Below are positions 15,387-24,300 of a stretch of 64,000 bases of DNA, in pieces (position 1 is the stretch's first letter; each line of letters starts with the position of its first letter). The DNA is from Acididesulfobacillus acetoxydans (lineage in GTDB: Bacteria > Bacillota > Desulfitobacteriia > Desulfitobacteriales > Desulfitobacteriaceae). The position numbers and the translations under genes are program-made. The stretch lies in NCBI RefSeq assembly GCF_900016645.1, contig NZ_CDGJ01000110.1, one strand, 5' to 3'. The notes under the pieces are model-generated. The model was not told where the DNA came from. It searched no databases and worked only from the letters and a program-made list of their open reading frames with translations.

Positions 15387-17327
15387 TCAACCCTTCTCCT
15401 CCTCCCTACGGAAGATCTTGGCCAACTCACGGGCCCGCTTCTCCTGCAACTGAGGCCAGGCCTTCATGTACACCTGCCAGTTGGAAGGGTGCTGAAGATT
15501 GATCAGACTGTAATCGGAAGGATTGACTGCTTTGGTCGAAGCGCCCGCTCCCAGGCCGATAATGCTCTGCCTTTCCTCCATGATAGCAATATTATAGCGA
15601 GATTCCGTACCCGGCCGAGCGTAGCCGATGTTCTCGGAATTCCCCGCCGTGCGCTTCTGCCGGTATAGGTAGTACGGCCTCAAGCCCCAGGAACAGGTAC
15701 TCTCTCGTGCTAAGGCCTGCATCCGCAGCACGGGGGAATTTTCCGGATGTTCATATCCGTGCTCGGTTTCTCTGGCCCCGCGCTTCAGCGCCAAGGCATG
15801 GACCGTGAGATTATCAGGCCGAAGTTCCGCCAATTGTCTGAGGGTTGAACCTACCTCCTCCACCCCTTCACCGGGCAAACCGAGGATAATATCCATATTG
15901 ATGACCCAGGGGGCAATTTCCCGGGCCAGGCGGTAAGCTTCCGCCACACTGCGCACATCGTGCGCCCGGCCTATGCGCCGTAAAGTTTTGTCTTGCATGC
16001 TTTGCGGGTTAATGCTCAAACGGGTGGCGCCCAATTCCGCCAAGAGTTCCAGCTTCTCCGAGGAAAGGGTATCCGGCCGGCCCGCTTCGAAACTAAACTC
16101 AAGATCTTTCCTTAAGGGAAGATGAGCACGGCAGGTCGCCAGAAGTCCTGTTATCTGCTTCTCCGTCAAAATGCCGGGGGTCCCGCCGCCGAAATACAGT
16201 GCCTCTCCCTCTAAACCCAGGGCCCGCATCAGCTGCCCGGCTGCCTCGATCTCAGCAGTCAAAACCCCTAAATACTCCTCCACCCAAATTCCCTCCCGGT
16301 CGGCGGCATACCCGGGAAAGGAACAATAGCTGCAGCGACTGGGGCAAAAAGGAATCCCCAAGTAAATTCCGACTCGTTCCGGGTGAAGCTTGAACCGGTC
16401 CAGATAAGGAGCCTGCACGGCGGCAATTCTTTGTAAAAGTTCTGTCTTGTCAGGCCGTACCGCATAGAGTGTGCCTAAAACCCTCATTTGTCCGTCTTTC
16501 CCCACGCCTTGCTCGCGCAGGCGGTGCACAAGCTTCGTAGGGCGGATGCCGGTCAGAATACCCCAAGGCAATTCCTTCCCCGTCACAGTTGATAACAACC
16601 GAAGCAAGACGAGTTTGAGTGCCATGCTCACAAGTGTTTCCCGACCCCCGCGCGGCTGACGCAGCATTTCCCGGAGTTCTGCCGGGGAAAGCTCCGCCCA
16701 GGCGGGTGCCGGGGGTACCGAGAGTGCCGGGGGTGCCGAGGGGGCCGAGAGTGCAGAGAGTGCATAGGGTGCAGAGGGTGCAGAGTCCGCGGATTCCGCA
16801 CCCGAGCCGGAAATCAGGGCGCTATGAGGCCGCCAAACAGCCCATACCCCCTCCACGTTGTCAGTGGCAACTCCCTCGGACCACGGTTTCCTGTCGAACC
16901 ACGGTTTTCCGCCGGACCACGGTGTCAGGCCCAGCCCCGTTTCACCCAGCCTGCGCTCGGAACTTTCCTCCCCGGCGCTGTCTGATCCCCGTTCGAGCCG
17001 CTCCGGCGGTCTTTTCCCAAGGTCCCGTCCGACGCCTCCATCCTCTGCGTACGCCGACCCCTTGTCGAACGGCGCACCGGCCGCCGGCCTTTTCTCGGGA
17101 CCCCGCCCAGCGCTCCCATCCTCAGCCTGCGCCAACGCACCGCTTAGAAGCGCACTGACCTCCGTCCCCAGTCCGGCCTCGATCACAAACCCGTCCCCCA
17201 ACGGCCGGCCATCCGCTCGGGCTGCCACCCCGACCCGAATGGCCGCCCGGGGAAAAAATGAGAGGACAAGACCCCGCGCCGCCTCCAGAGCTTTCAGGGG
17301 AAAAGTCGCGCTCACGAGCGAAATCAT
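15387..17327 (-). CDS. hemZ: HemZ, radical-SAM coproporphyrinogen dehydrogenase-like
   Basis: Oxygen-independent coproporphyrinogen III oxidase-like protein of heme synthesis. The radical-SAM motif CPSRCSYC gives C328, C332 and C335, followed by YFGGGTPGILT. HemZ proteins are usually near 500 residues; this one has 646. The excess is a low-complexity block at about residues 68-210, rich in Pro, Ala, Ser and Gly and made of short DNA repeats, placed between the N-terminal domain and the SAM barrel. The ATG at 17327 (GGGTGA site) is preferred to the GTG at 17363, which overlaps the upstream gene. HemZ differs from HemN, so substrate identity is by family only. Confidence 0.88.
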   Translation of the reverse strand: MISLVSATFPLKALEAARGLVLSFFPRAAIRVGVAARADGRPLGDGFVIEAGLGTEVSALLSGALAQAEDGSAGRGPEKRPAAGAPFDKGSAYAEDGGVGRDLGKRPPERLERGSDSAGEESSERRLGETGLGLTPWSGGKPWFDRKPWSEGVATDNVEGVWAVWRPHSALISGSGAESADSAPSAPYALSALSAPSAPPALSVPPAPAWAELSPAELREMLRQPRGGRETLVSMALKLVLLRLLSTVTGKELPWGILTGIRPTKLVHRLREQGVGKDGQMRVLGTLYAVRPDKTELLQRIAAVQAPYLDRFKLHPERVGIYLGIPFCPSRCSYCSFPGYAADREGIWVEEYLGVLTAEIEAAGQLMRALGLEGEALYFGGGTPGILTEKQITGLLATCRAHLPLRKDLEFSFEAGRPDTLSSEKLELLAELGATRLSINPQSMQDKTLRRIGRAHDVRSVAEAYRLAREIAPWVINMDIILGLPGEGVEEVGSTLRQLAELRPDNLTVHALALKRGARETEHGYEHPENSPVLRMQALARESTCSWGLRPYYLYRQKRTAGNSENIGYARPGTESRYNIAIMEERQSIIGLGAGASTKAVNPSDYSLINLQHPSNWQVYMKAWPQLQEKRARELAKIFRREEEKG

Positions 17328-17359
17328 CGGCTCACCCTTTGGCCCAGCATCCCTCTCCC

Positions 17360-17974
17360 TCACAGGAAAGGATTCTCCGACCGTTCCCGGCCTATCGTTG
17401 TCGACTCGCCGTGCCCGGGATAGACGGGTGTCTCATCAGGCAAGACCAGGAGTTTTTCTTCCACCCCGCGCAAGAGTTCTTCCAACGAACCTCCCGGGAA
17501 ATCCGTCCTGCCGATGGAACCCGCAAATAGGGTATCCCCGCTCAACAGGCCGTCCGGGGTCAGGAAGCAGACACTGCCCGGTGAATGCCCCGGGGTAGTC
17601 AGGACCTGTAAGGACTTCTCTCCCAGTGTTATGACCTGCCCGTCACTCAAGAAACCGTCGGCCGCCCGGAAGACCAGGCGAGGACCGAAATAGGCCGACA
17701 TGTTCTTTCTCGCGTCCGTAAGCATATCCGCGTCCGCCACATGAATATATACCTTGGCCGGCAAAAGCTCGCGCAGTTCATCTACGGCTCCGATATGATC
17801 AAGATGCCCGTGCGTCAGCAAAATGCTCTCTACTTTAATGTCCTTCTCCAGTACCCAGCGGTAAATGCGTTTAGCCTCGCCGCCGGGATCCACCAACACG
17901 CCGCGTTTTGTCACATCAGAGGCGTACAAGTAACAGTTGGCAGCCATGCTGCCCATCGCCCGTCCTTCCAACAT
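17360..17974 (-). CDS. Metallo-beta-lactamase-fold hydrolase (glyoxalase II-like)
   Basis: The protein has 204 residues. The di-zinc motif THGHLDH is near residue 54, with further ligands in TPGHSPGS, SGDTLF and PGHGE. Length and motifs match the YcbL/GloB2-like group of hydroxyacylglutathione hydrolase homologs, whose substrates in Clostridia are usually unknown. GGGAGG precedes the ATG. It lies between dtd and hemZ, an arrangement common in this lineage, and is probably part of the same long transcript. Confidence 0.88.
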   Translation of the reverse strand: MLEGRAMGSMAANCYLYASDVTKRGVLVDPGGEAKRIYRWVLEKDIKVESILLTHGHLDHIGAVDELRELLPAKVYIHVADADMLTDARKNMSAYFGPRLVFRAADGFLSDGQVITLGEKSLQVLTTPGHSPGSVCFLTPDGLLSGDTLFAGSIGRTDFPGGSLEELLRGVEEKLLVLPDETPVYPGHGESTTIGRERSENPFL

Positions 17975-18060
17975 TCCGTCTAACCTCCCTTTGTCCCGAC
18001 TCCCAAAGCATCCGGGCGCCGCCGCTGCTTAGGGAAAAACACTGCGCTCAAGCACGGCCC

Positions 18061-18510
18061 CTAGAAGTTTTTCTCGCTGTCCAGGAGCAACGTGACCGGG
18101 CCGTCGTTCACTAAGCCGACTTCCATCTCCGCTTGAAAGACCCCGGTGGCTACGGAAATTCCCTTTCCTTTCACCGCCGCGACCACATCCTCAAACATTT
18201 TCTTCGCCCGTTCCGGAGCCGCCGCCCGGGAAAAACTGGGACGCTTCCCTTTGCGGCAGTCTCCGAAAAGCGTGAATTGGGACACGAGCAAAACCTCTCC
18301 GCCACTATTTTCGACCGACCGGTTCATTTTTCCCTCTTCGTCGGCAAAAATGCGTAAACTGACTATCTTCTCCACCATCCAGGCCAAATCTTTTTCCCCG
18401 TCATTTTCACCCACTGCCAAGAGGACGAGGAGCCCCGGCCCGATCGCCCCGACCTCAGCCCCGGCCACTTTCACCCAGGCTTTTTTAACTCTTTGCACAA
18501 CAGAACGCAT
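18061..18510 (-). CDS. dtd: D-aminoacyl-tRNA deacylase
   Basis: Proofreading hydrolase that removes D-amino acids (and glycine misattached to tRNA-Ala) from tRNA, 149 residues. The two family motifs are present: SQFTLFGD near residue 78 and NDGPVTLLL near residue 135, the Gly-Pro pair that shapes the chiral filter. Its ATG overlaps the relA stop (TGATG), so translation is coupled. The pairing relA-dtd is conserved in Firmicutes. Confidence 0.96.
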   Translation of the reverse strand: MRSVVQRVKKAWVKVAGAEVGAIGPGLLVLLAVGENDGEKDLAWMVEKIVSLRIFADEEGKMNRSVENSGGEVLLVSQFTLFGDCRKGKRPSFSRAAAPERAKKMFEDVVAAVKGKGISVATGVFQAEMEVGLVNDGPVTLLLDSEKNF

Positions 18511-20678
18511 CAGCCACCCCCTGAAATTCTATCCACGTCCAAGACATCCTTGACCCGCCGGACTTTCTGGATGACATAGTTGAGATGCTCAAGATTCCGG
18601 ATTTCCAGCCGTAGCTGGATATGGGCGACCCTGTCTTTACCCACGTGGGCGTGGATTCCCAACATATTCGTCCGGGTATCCATGACCGCGTTCATGACAT
18701 CTGTCACCAGGCGGGCGCGGTCCCCGACCGACACGTGAATATCCACCGAGTAGGTCGTTTCCGTGTTTTCATCCCACTTCACTTCAACCACCCGCTCCTG
18801 ATCCTCCAGGCTGCGGGCCTTGAAATTCCGGCAGTCGCGCCGGTGGACGGAGACTCCGTGTCCTCTCGTGATATACCCGATGATCTCGTCACCCGGCAGG
18901 GGATTGCAGCAATGGGAAAAGCGGACCAAAACATTATCAATACCCTTGACCAAAACGCCCTGCGAGGACTTCCCCAGGGCTTTGACCTCCCCTTGTGTCA
19001 GGGTTTCCAGCTGAACTTTCTCCCGTTCCTCCTTCGTCATCTCTTCCCGCAGGCGCGAGATAATCTTATTCGTACTGAGTGCACCGTCACCGACTGCAGC
19101 GTAAAGGTCCTCGATAGCGGTAAAGTTATACCCTTTGGCCCACTCCAGGAGCCGGTCCGCTTTCAGGGTCGTCAACGGCTCGAGTCCCAGCTTCCGGACT
19201 TCTCTCTCTAGGCTCTCCCGACCGCGCAGGATGTTTTCTTCCCTTTGCTCTTTCTTAAACCACTGGCGGATCCGGTTCTTCGCCTGGGACGTTTTCACGA
19301 AGCTCAGCCAATCCCGGCTCGGTCCGTTAGCCTGTTTGCTGGTCAGAATCTCTACGATGTCACCGTTGCTCAGCTTCGAATCCAGGGGAACGATACGGCC
19401 GTTAATTTTGGCCCCCACACAGCGGTGCCCCACGTCTGTATGCACCCGGTAAGCGTAATCGACCGGGCAGGAGTCAGCCGGCAGTTCCACCACATCTCCT
19501 TTGGGCGTAAAAACAAAAACAGTGTCCGCAAACAGATCGATCTTCAAGGATTCCATAAACTCCCCGGCATCGCGGGAATCATGCTGCCATTCCAAAAGCT
19601 GCCTCAGCCAGGAGAGTTTTTGCTCAAAATTGGTGTTAATCGATTTTCCGCCCTCTTTGTATTTCCAATGAGCCGCGATGCCGTATTCGCACGTCCGGTG
19701 CATTTCCCAAGTGCGGATCTGAACTTCAAAAGGCTCCCCGTGGGCGCCCACCAAAGTCGTGTGCAGGGACTGATACATGTTGGGCTTGGGCATAGCAATG
19801 TAATCCTTGAAGCGGCCGGGAATAGGTTTCCACAAAGTATGGATAATCCCCAGAGCCCCGTAACAGTCATTGACGGAATCCACTATGACCCGTATGGCGG
19901 TCAAATCGTAAATCTCACTTAACTCTTTGTTTTGGATGACCATCTTACGGTAAATGCTGTATAAGTGTTTTGGCCGGCCGGAGATATCCGCCTTGATCCC
20001 GACTTCTGTCAAGCGCTGGCTCATTTGATCGATGACCTCGTTGATCTGAGCCTCCCGCTCCCTCCTTTTTAAGGCGATCCCTTCGACCAGATCGTAATAT
20101 TCCTGCGGCTTCAAATAACGAAAGGACAGGTCTTCCAATTCCCATTTGATCCGGAAAATCCCGAGGCGATTAGCCAAAGGGGCGAAGATCTCCAGGGTCT
20201 CCTGGGCGATTTCTTTTTGTTTCTGCTCCGAATGGTATTTAAGCGTGCGCATATTATGCAGGCGGTCGGCCAGTTTTATCAGAATAACGCGAATGTCCTT
20301 GGCCATGGCCAGAAACATTTTGCGCAAGTTCTCTACCTGGAGTTCGACTTTCGTCTTATATTCCAGCCGTCCCAGTTTCGTAACCCCATCCACCAGCAGG
20401 GCGATTTCCGCGCCAAACTCCTTCTCTAGGTCCTGAAGCGTGTAGGCCGTGTCTTCGATCACATCGTGCAGAAGGCCCGCCGCGATGGTCGGCTCGTCCA
20501 TCTCCAACTCCGCCAGAATAAGGGCGACCTCAAGAGGGTGCTCGATATAATCCTCCCCCGAGTTGCGCAGCTGTCCTCGGTGAGCATCGGCTGCAAACCG
20601 GTAGGCCCGTTCAATAACCTTGGTCCGCTCCGGCAAAATGGATTTCTGGACTTTTTCCATGAGTTCGCGAATGGACAT
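18510..20678 (-). CDS. relA: RelA/SpoT bifunctional (p)ppGpp synthetase/hydrolase
   Basis: Makes and degrades the stringent-response alarmone. In 722 residues the order is: HD hydrolase domain with HLLHDVIEDT-type metal site (here LLHDVIEDT near 69), synthetase domain with KPNMYQSLHTT near 300, TGS domain (about 390-450) and C-terminal ACT domain. An intact HD motif indicates that hydrolase activity is retained, as in Firmicute Rel. Neighbours apt upstream and dtd downstream are the standard context. Confidence 0.97.
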   Translation of the reverse strand: MSIRELMEKVQKSILPERTKVIERAYRFAADAHRGQLRNSGEDYIEHPLEVALILAELEMDEPTIAAGLLHDVIEDTAYTLQDLEKEFGAEIALLVDGVTKLGRLEYKTKVELQVENLRKMFLAMAKDIRVILIKLADRLHNMRTLKYHSEQKQKEIAQETLEIFAPLANRLGIFRIKWELEDLSFRYLKPQEYYDLVEGIALKRREREAQINEVIDQMSQRLTEVGIKADISGRPKHLYSIYRKMVIQNKELSEIYDLTAIRVIVDSVNDCYGALGIIHTLWKPIPGRFKDYIAMPKPNMYQSLHTTLVGAHGEPFEVQIRTWEMHRTCEYGIAAHWKYKEGGKSINTNFEQKLSWLRQLLEWQHDSRDAGEFMESLKIDLFADTVFVFTPKGDVVELPADSCPVDYAYRVHTDVGHRCVGAKINGRIVPLDSKLSNGDIVEILTSKQANGPSRDWLSFVKTSQAKNRIRQWFKKEQREENILRGRESLEREVRKLGLEPLTTLKADRLLEWAKGYNFTAIEDLYAAVGDGALSTNKIISRLREEMTKEEREKVQLETLTQGEVKALGKSSQGVLVKGIDNVLVRFSHCCNPLPGDEIIGYITRGHGVSVHRRDCRNFKARSLEDQERVVEVKWDENTETTYSVDIHVSVGDRARLVTDVMNAVMDTRTNMLGIHAHVGKDRVAHIQLRLEIRNLEHLNYVIQKVRRVKDVLDVDRISGGG

Positions 20679-20769
20679 TCCCGGGCCCCTCTCCTACTAG
20701 AAATGGCATTCTTCTGCGGTTTGCCGGCTCCACGGATGAAACGGCCGGCACCGGCGGCGAAGGACAACT

Positions 20770-21285
20770 TCAGTCATACTGAACCAGTGAAAAAACCGGA
20801 TAATCACTGAGTTTATCCCTGCCTTTGAGAAAAGTCAACTCGATCAGGAAACCCATCCCCGCCACTTCCGCTCCCACTTTGCGGAGCAAATTAGCGGTGG
20901 CCCACATGGTCCCCCCGGTGGCCAGCAGATCGTCTACTACCACCACCCGTTGTCCCTGACGGACGGCGTCGGCATGGACTTCCAGCGTATCGAAGCCGTA
21001 TTCCAGCGCGTAGGTCTGGGCCACCGTTGCGGCCGGGAGTTTACCGGCTTTGCGAACCGGGACGAATCCCAGCCCCAGAGCATAGGCCAGCGGCGCCGCG
21101 AGAAGAAATCCCCGCGCTTCCGGCCCGACAATGAGCTCAGGCCGCCAAGGTGCGATGGCTTGTACCAAAGCCTCAACCGCTGCGTGATAAGCCCTTCCAT
21201 TCTTAAGCAGGGTTGTAATGTCTTTAAAAGACACCCCTGCTTTGGGGAAGTCCTCGATGACCCGGATTTCCCGTGCAAAGTCCAT
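20770..21285 (-). CDS. apt: Adenine phosphoribosyltransferase
   Basis: Purine salvage: adenine plus PRPP gives AMP. The protein has 171 residues. The PRPP-binding loop VVVVDDLLATGGT is near residue 117. The ATG at 21285 follows AAGGTGA at good spacing; a GTG at 21294 is the alternative. The gene starts inside the end of recJ, a small overlap that supports cotranscription. Next comes relA, 91 bases downstream. Confidence 0.96.
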   Translation of the reverse strand: MDFAREIRVIEDFPKAGVSFKDITTLLKNGRAYHAAVEALVQAIAPWRPELIVGPEARGFLLAAPLAYALGLGFVPVRKAGKLPAATVAQTYALEYGFDTLEVHADAVRQGQRVVVVDDLLATGGTMWATANLLRKVGAEVAGMGFLIELTFLKGRDKLSDYPVFSLVQYD

Positions 21286-21290
21286 CGCTA

Positions 21291-23960
21291 TCACCTTTCT
21301 TTATCCATATCCATCCATTCCTCCCTGAGAGCCCGCAGCGGGGTTTCCGTCCAGCGGCGCTGCAGGATGAGGGCCTTTTCCCAGCGTTTCTCTGCACAAT
21401 AATAGCGCAATGATCTCCGCAAATCAATTTTTCCGACGGGGGACAAAAACTCTATCAGCCACGGTTCCGTCCCTCCCAGACAACGCAAAAAGCCAAGCTC
21501 TTCAAATATCCTTAGGGCACTCAAGGACCCCTCTACACCCCAGAGAAAGGGATTGTGCGCCCGGCCCAACCTTTGCAGTTCCCGGTAAATCTCCGCCAAT
21601 TCCCGGCGTTCCCAATAACCCAATTTTTGTTTGAGGGCTGTTAGGTCGTGAAACTCAGCCAAAGCGATTTGCCGCACCCCATGGGAGGCTAAGACTGTCA
21701 ACGCCCTGCCCAACTCCTCTTCCGTTTCCGGCAGACCGGCAACCACACCCAACGTGTCCGGCGATTCCCAGCCCTGAATCTCTCCGGACCAGAACGGCCC
21801 CCAGCTCTTCCCTCTTGCCGCCGGGACGACACTCCCCTTGGCGTTCCCGGAAAAATCCTCCAAGGTCCGGAGCCGGGAATGAGACCAAACTGCGACCCGT
21901 CTCCCCTCCGCCTTGGACAGCCAAGCGGCACGATTCAAGCCACGCCAGTCCAGCCATTCAACCCGCGAACGCGTGACCGCGGGCCCGCCCGGCTCCCGCG
22001 GCCCCCTCTGGGCAACTTCCGCCGCCGCTGCTTCGGTCGCCTCCGCCGCTGCCGCTATTTCCGCCTCCACCGCCGTTGCCTCCGCCGCCTCCGCTTGCGC
22101 TACTCCCGCTTCCGCCGTCTCCGCCGCTGCTTGCGTAGCTTCCGCCTCTATCGTCTGCGCCGCAGCCGCGGGCCAAGATGCGGCGCTCTTCTCCTCTCCC
22201 GCGGTCATTTTCTCTTCCTCCGCGCCACTCTTCTCTTTCCCCGCGGTCGACCGTCTCTGCCATAGGGCCCGGCTCTCAAAATCGCGAATCACAAGCTGGA
22301 GCTTGCTCTGTCCCCGGAAAGTATTCGTGTCTAAACTGAAGGCCAGATCGATCCGTTCCGCCTGTTGCAGTTCTGCCGCCCGCCCGCCCTGCCGGTAGGC
22401 GATCCCTTCCCAGCTTCCTTCGCGGCCCAGGCGCAGTTTTAAATGGGCCCCCTCTTTGCCCACAGCGGCCAGGGCCGTAACCGGCACCTCCGCTGCGCCG
22501 AGCAGCGGTCCGGGATTGCCGCACCCGAAAGGAGCCAGCTGCTCCAGCCCTTCAAACAAGTCTTCGCTCAGGTCCTCTAAAGACACTTTACCGTCGATCA
22601 TCAAGGTTTCCCTGAAAATCTGCGGGGGAAGAAATTCTGCCCTCCGGTTTAATCCCGCCCGTAAAAGGCCGATGTTCTCCGCGGCCAGGGAAAAGCCGGC
22701 CGCTTGGCGATGCCCGCCAAAGTGCCGCAAAAGGCTTGCCTGGGTCTTCAGTTCCTCGAGAACATGATACCCGGGTATTCCCCGGGCCGAACCTTTTGCC
22801 TCCTCTCCTTCCACCGCCGCCAGAAAAACCGGCCGGTAATAACGATCGACCAGGCGGGAAGCCACGATCCCAACCACCCCGGGGTGCCAGCCTGAGGCCG
22901 CCAAAACGATGACCCGGGGCAGGGGGCCCTGCTCCAGTTGCGCCACGGCCTCGGCCAAAATCCTCTTCTCTGTCTCCTGGCGCACTTGGTTTTCACGGTT
23001 CAGGAACCGGGCCAATTCCGCGGCCCTCTCCCCATTGGCGGTGATCAGAAGCTCTAAGCCCGCCTTGGCGCTGTCCATGCGGCCCGCGGCGTTGATTCTG
23101 GGGGCGACCATGAAGGCAATCTGACCGGCTTTCAGGGGTTTGTCAGCTAAGCCGCATTCTTTCAGCAGAGCCGTGAGTCCGACATGGGCGCTTTCCCGCA
23201 TCTGCGAAAGTCCTTGCTGCACAATGATCCGATTTTCTCCTACCAAAGGAACCACGTCCGCGATGGTCCCCAGAGCCACCAGGTCAAGCAATTCTCTCTC
23301 CGTCGGCAATTTTTGCCCGGGTGGATCCTGCCTTAGAGTGCGGAGCAGAGCCTGAGCCAACTTAAAGGCGACGCCGACACCCGCTAAATCAGAGAAGGGG
23401 CCTTCTTCCTCCAGCTTAGGATTCAGCACTGCCTTGGCCGCGGGCAGGGTCTCCGCCGGTTCGTGGTGATCCGTGATGATGACGTCCAGGCCCAATTTCC
23501 CGGCGTACTCGACCTCTTCAACCGCCGTAATCCCGCAATCCACCGTGACGATGACACTCACTCCCGCCGCCGCGGCCCGGTCGATCGCTTCCCGGTGCAA
23601 GCCGTACCCCTCTTCAAGCCTATGCGGAATATAGACGACTCCTTTGAAGCCCAGGCTTTTCAACACCCTGTAGAGTAAGGCCACACTGGTAACTCCGTCG
23701 ACATCGTAATCCCCGTAAACCAACACTTTTTCCCCCGCCTGCCGGGCACTCCGTAAACGCTCCACCGCCGGAGACATCGCCCCGAAACGGAAAGGGGAAG
23801 ACAAATTAAAAAGGGTCGGACGCAGGAAATCCACCGCATCCTCTACCCTCACCGTTCCGCGCTGAACCAGAATTTGCGCCACCGCTGGGGAAATCATCAG
23901 AGTTTCCACGAGTTGCGCCGTTCCCCCCGGCGCGTCAGGCAAAGACCAGGTCCGTCGCAC
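21291..23960 (-). CDS. recJ: Single-strand-specific exonuclease RecJ with low-complexity insert
   Basis: 5'-3' single-strand DNA exonuclease for recombination and mismatch repair, about 889 residues. DHH-phosphoesterase motifs: DYDVDG near residue 84, DHHEP near 164, and the DHHA1 motif GGHRQAAG near 416, followed by the RecJ OB domain. Residues about 571-655 are an Ala/Glu tract built from short GC-rich repeats, after which a C-terminal domain of ~230 residues continues. The GTG at 23960 is preferred because GGAGG precedes it by eight bases; an in-frame ATG at 23981 lies inside lapA. Confidence 0.94.
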   Translation of the reverse strand: MRRTWSLPDAPGGTAQLVETLMISPAVAQILVQRGTVRVEDAVDFLRPTLFNLSSPFRFGAMSPAVERLRSARQAGEKVLVYGDYDVDGVTSVALLYRVLKSLGFKGVVYIPHRLEEGYGLHREAIDRAAAAGVSVIVTVDCGITAVEEVEYAGKLGLDVIITDHHEPAETLPAAKAVLNPKLEEEGPFSDLAGVGVAFKLAQALLRTLRQDPPGQKLPTERELLDLVALGTIADVVPLVGENRIIVQQGLSQMRESAHVGLTALLKECGLADKPLKAGQIAFMVAPRINAAGRMDSAKAGLELLITANGERAAELARFLNRENQVRQETEKRILAEAVAQLEQGPLPRVIVLAASGWHPGVVGIVASRLVDRYYRPVFLAAVEGEEAKGSARGIPGYHVLEELKTQASLLRHFGGHRQAAGFSLAAENIGLLRAGLNRRAEFLPPQIFRETLMIDGKVSLEDLSEDLFEGLEQLAPFGCGNPGPLLGAAEVPVTALAAVGKEGAHLKLRLGREGSWEGIAYRQGGRAAELQQAERIDLAFSLDTNTFRGQSKLQLVIRDFESRALWQRRSTAGKEKSGAEEEKMTAGEEKSAASWPAAAAQTIEAEATQAAAETAEAGVAQAEAAEATAVEAEIAAAAEATEAAAAEVAQRGPREPGGPAVTRSRVEWLDWRGLNRAAWLSKAEGRRVAVWSHSRLRTLEDFSGNAKGSVVPAARGKSWGPFWSGEIQGWESPDTLGVVAGLPETEEELGRALTVLASHGVRQIALAEFHDLTALKQKLGYWERRELAEIYRELQRLGRAHNPFLWGVEGSLSALRIFEELGFLRCLGGTEPWLIEFLSPVGKIDLRRSLRYYCAEKRWEKALILQRRWTETPLRALREEWMDMDKER

Positions 23961-23961
23961 A

Positions 23962-24279
23962 CTATTTACCTCCAGGTTCATGCTTTGAGCCGCTTATGGC
24001 GCCGGACTCCTCCCCCTCGGCTCCGTCCTCGCCCCCACCCGCTTTTGCGGCGGGGTTTTCGTCCGCCCGACTTTTTCGTTTCTTGCGGAAATCCCGCCAA
24101 AAGGCCAAGAGCAAAGTCACGATTGCGCCGGCGAAAGCGGAGCCGAGAATAATCAGAACCAACGGGACCCTGGCCTCCGTCCAAAAAAATCGGATTGCGA
24201 CCGGATTCGCGTTCTGCAAGGCAAATACGGCCACCAGCAGAGCAAACGCCAAAGAAAGGATTAAGATGACCACTTTCAC
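23962..24279 (-). CDS. lapA: LapA-domain (DUF1049) membrane protein
   Basis: The protein has 105 residues with two hydrophobic segments (about 1-20 and 38-62) separated by NANPVAIRFFW, the signature of the LapA/DUF1049 family. In Escherichia coli LapA/LapB act on lipopolysaccharide assembly, but in Gram-positive cells the role is unknown. The tail is hydrophilic and Gly/Glu/Ser-rich. The recJ ribosome-binding site lies inside its last codons. Confidence 0.85.
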   Translation of the reverse strand: MKVVILILSLAFALLVAVFALQNANPVAIRFFWTEARVPLVLIILGSAFAGAIVTLLLAFWRDFRKKRKSRADENPAAKAGGGEDGAEGEESGAISGSKHEPGGK

Positions 24280-24300
24280 ATCTCCCGCCTTTACCCGCCT

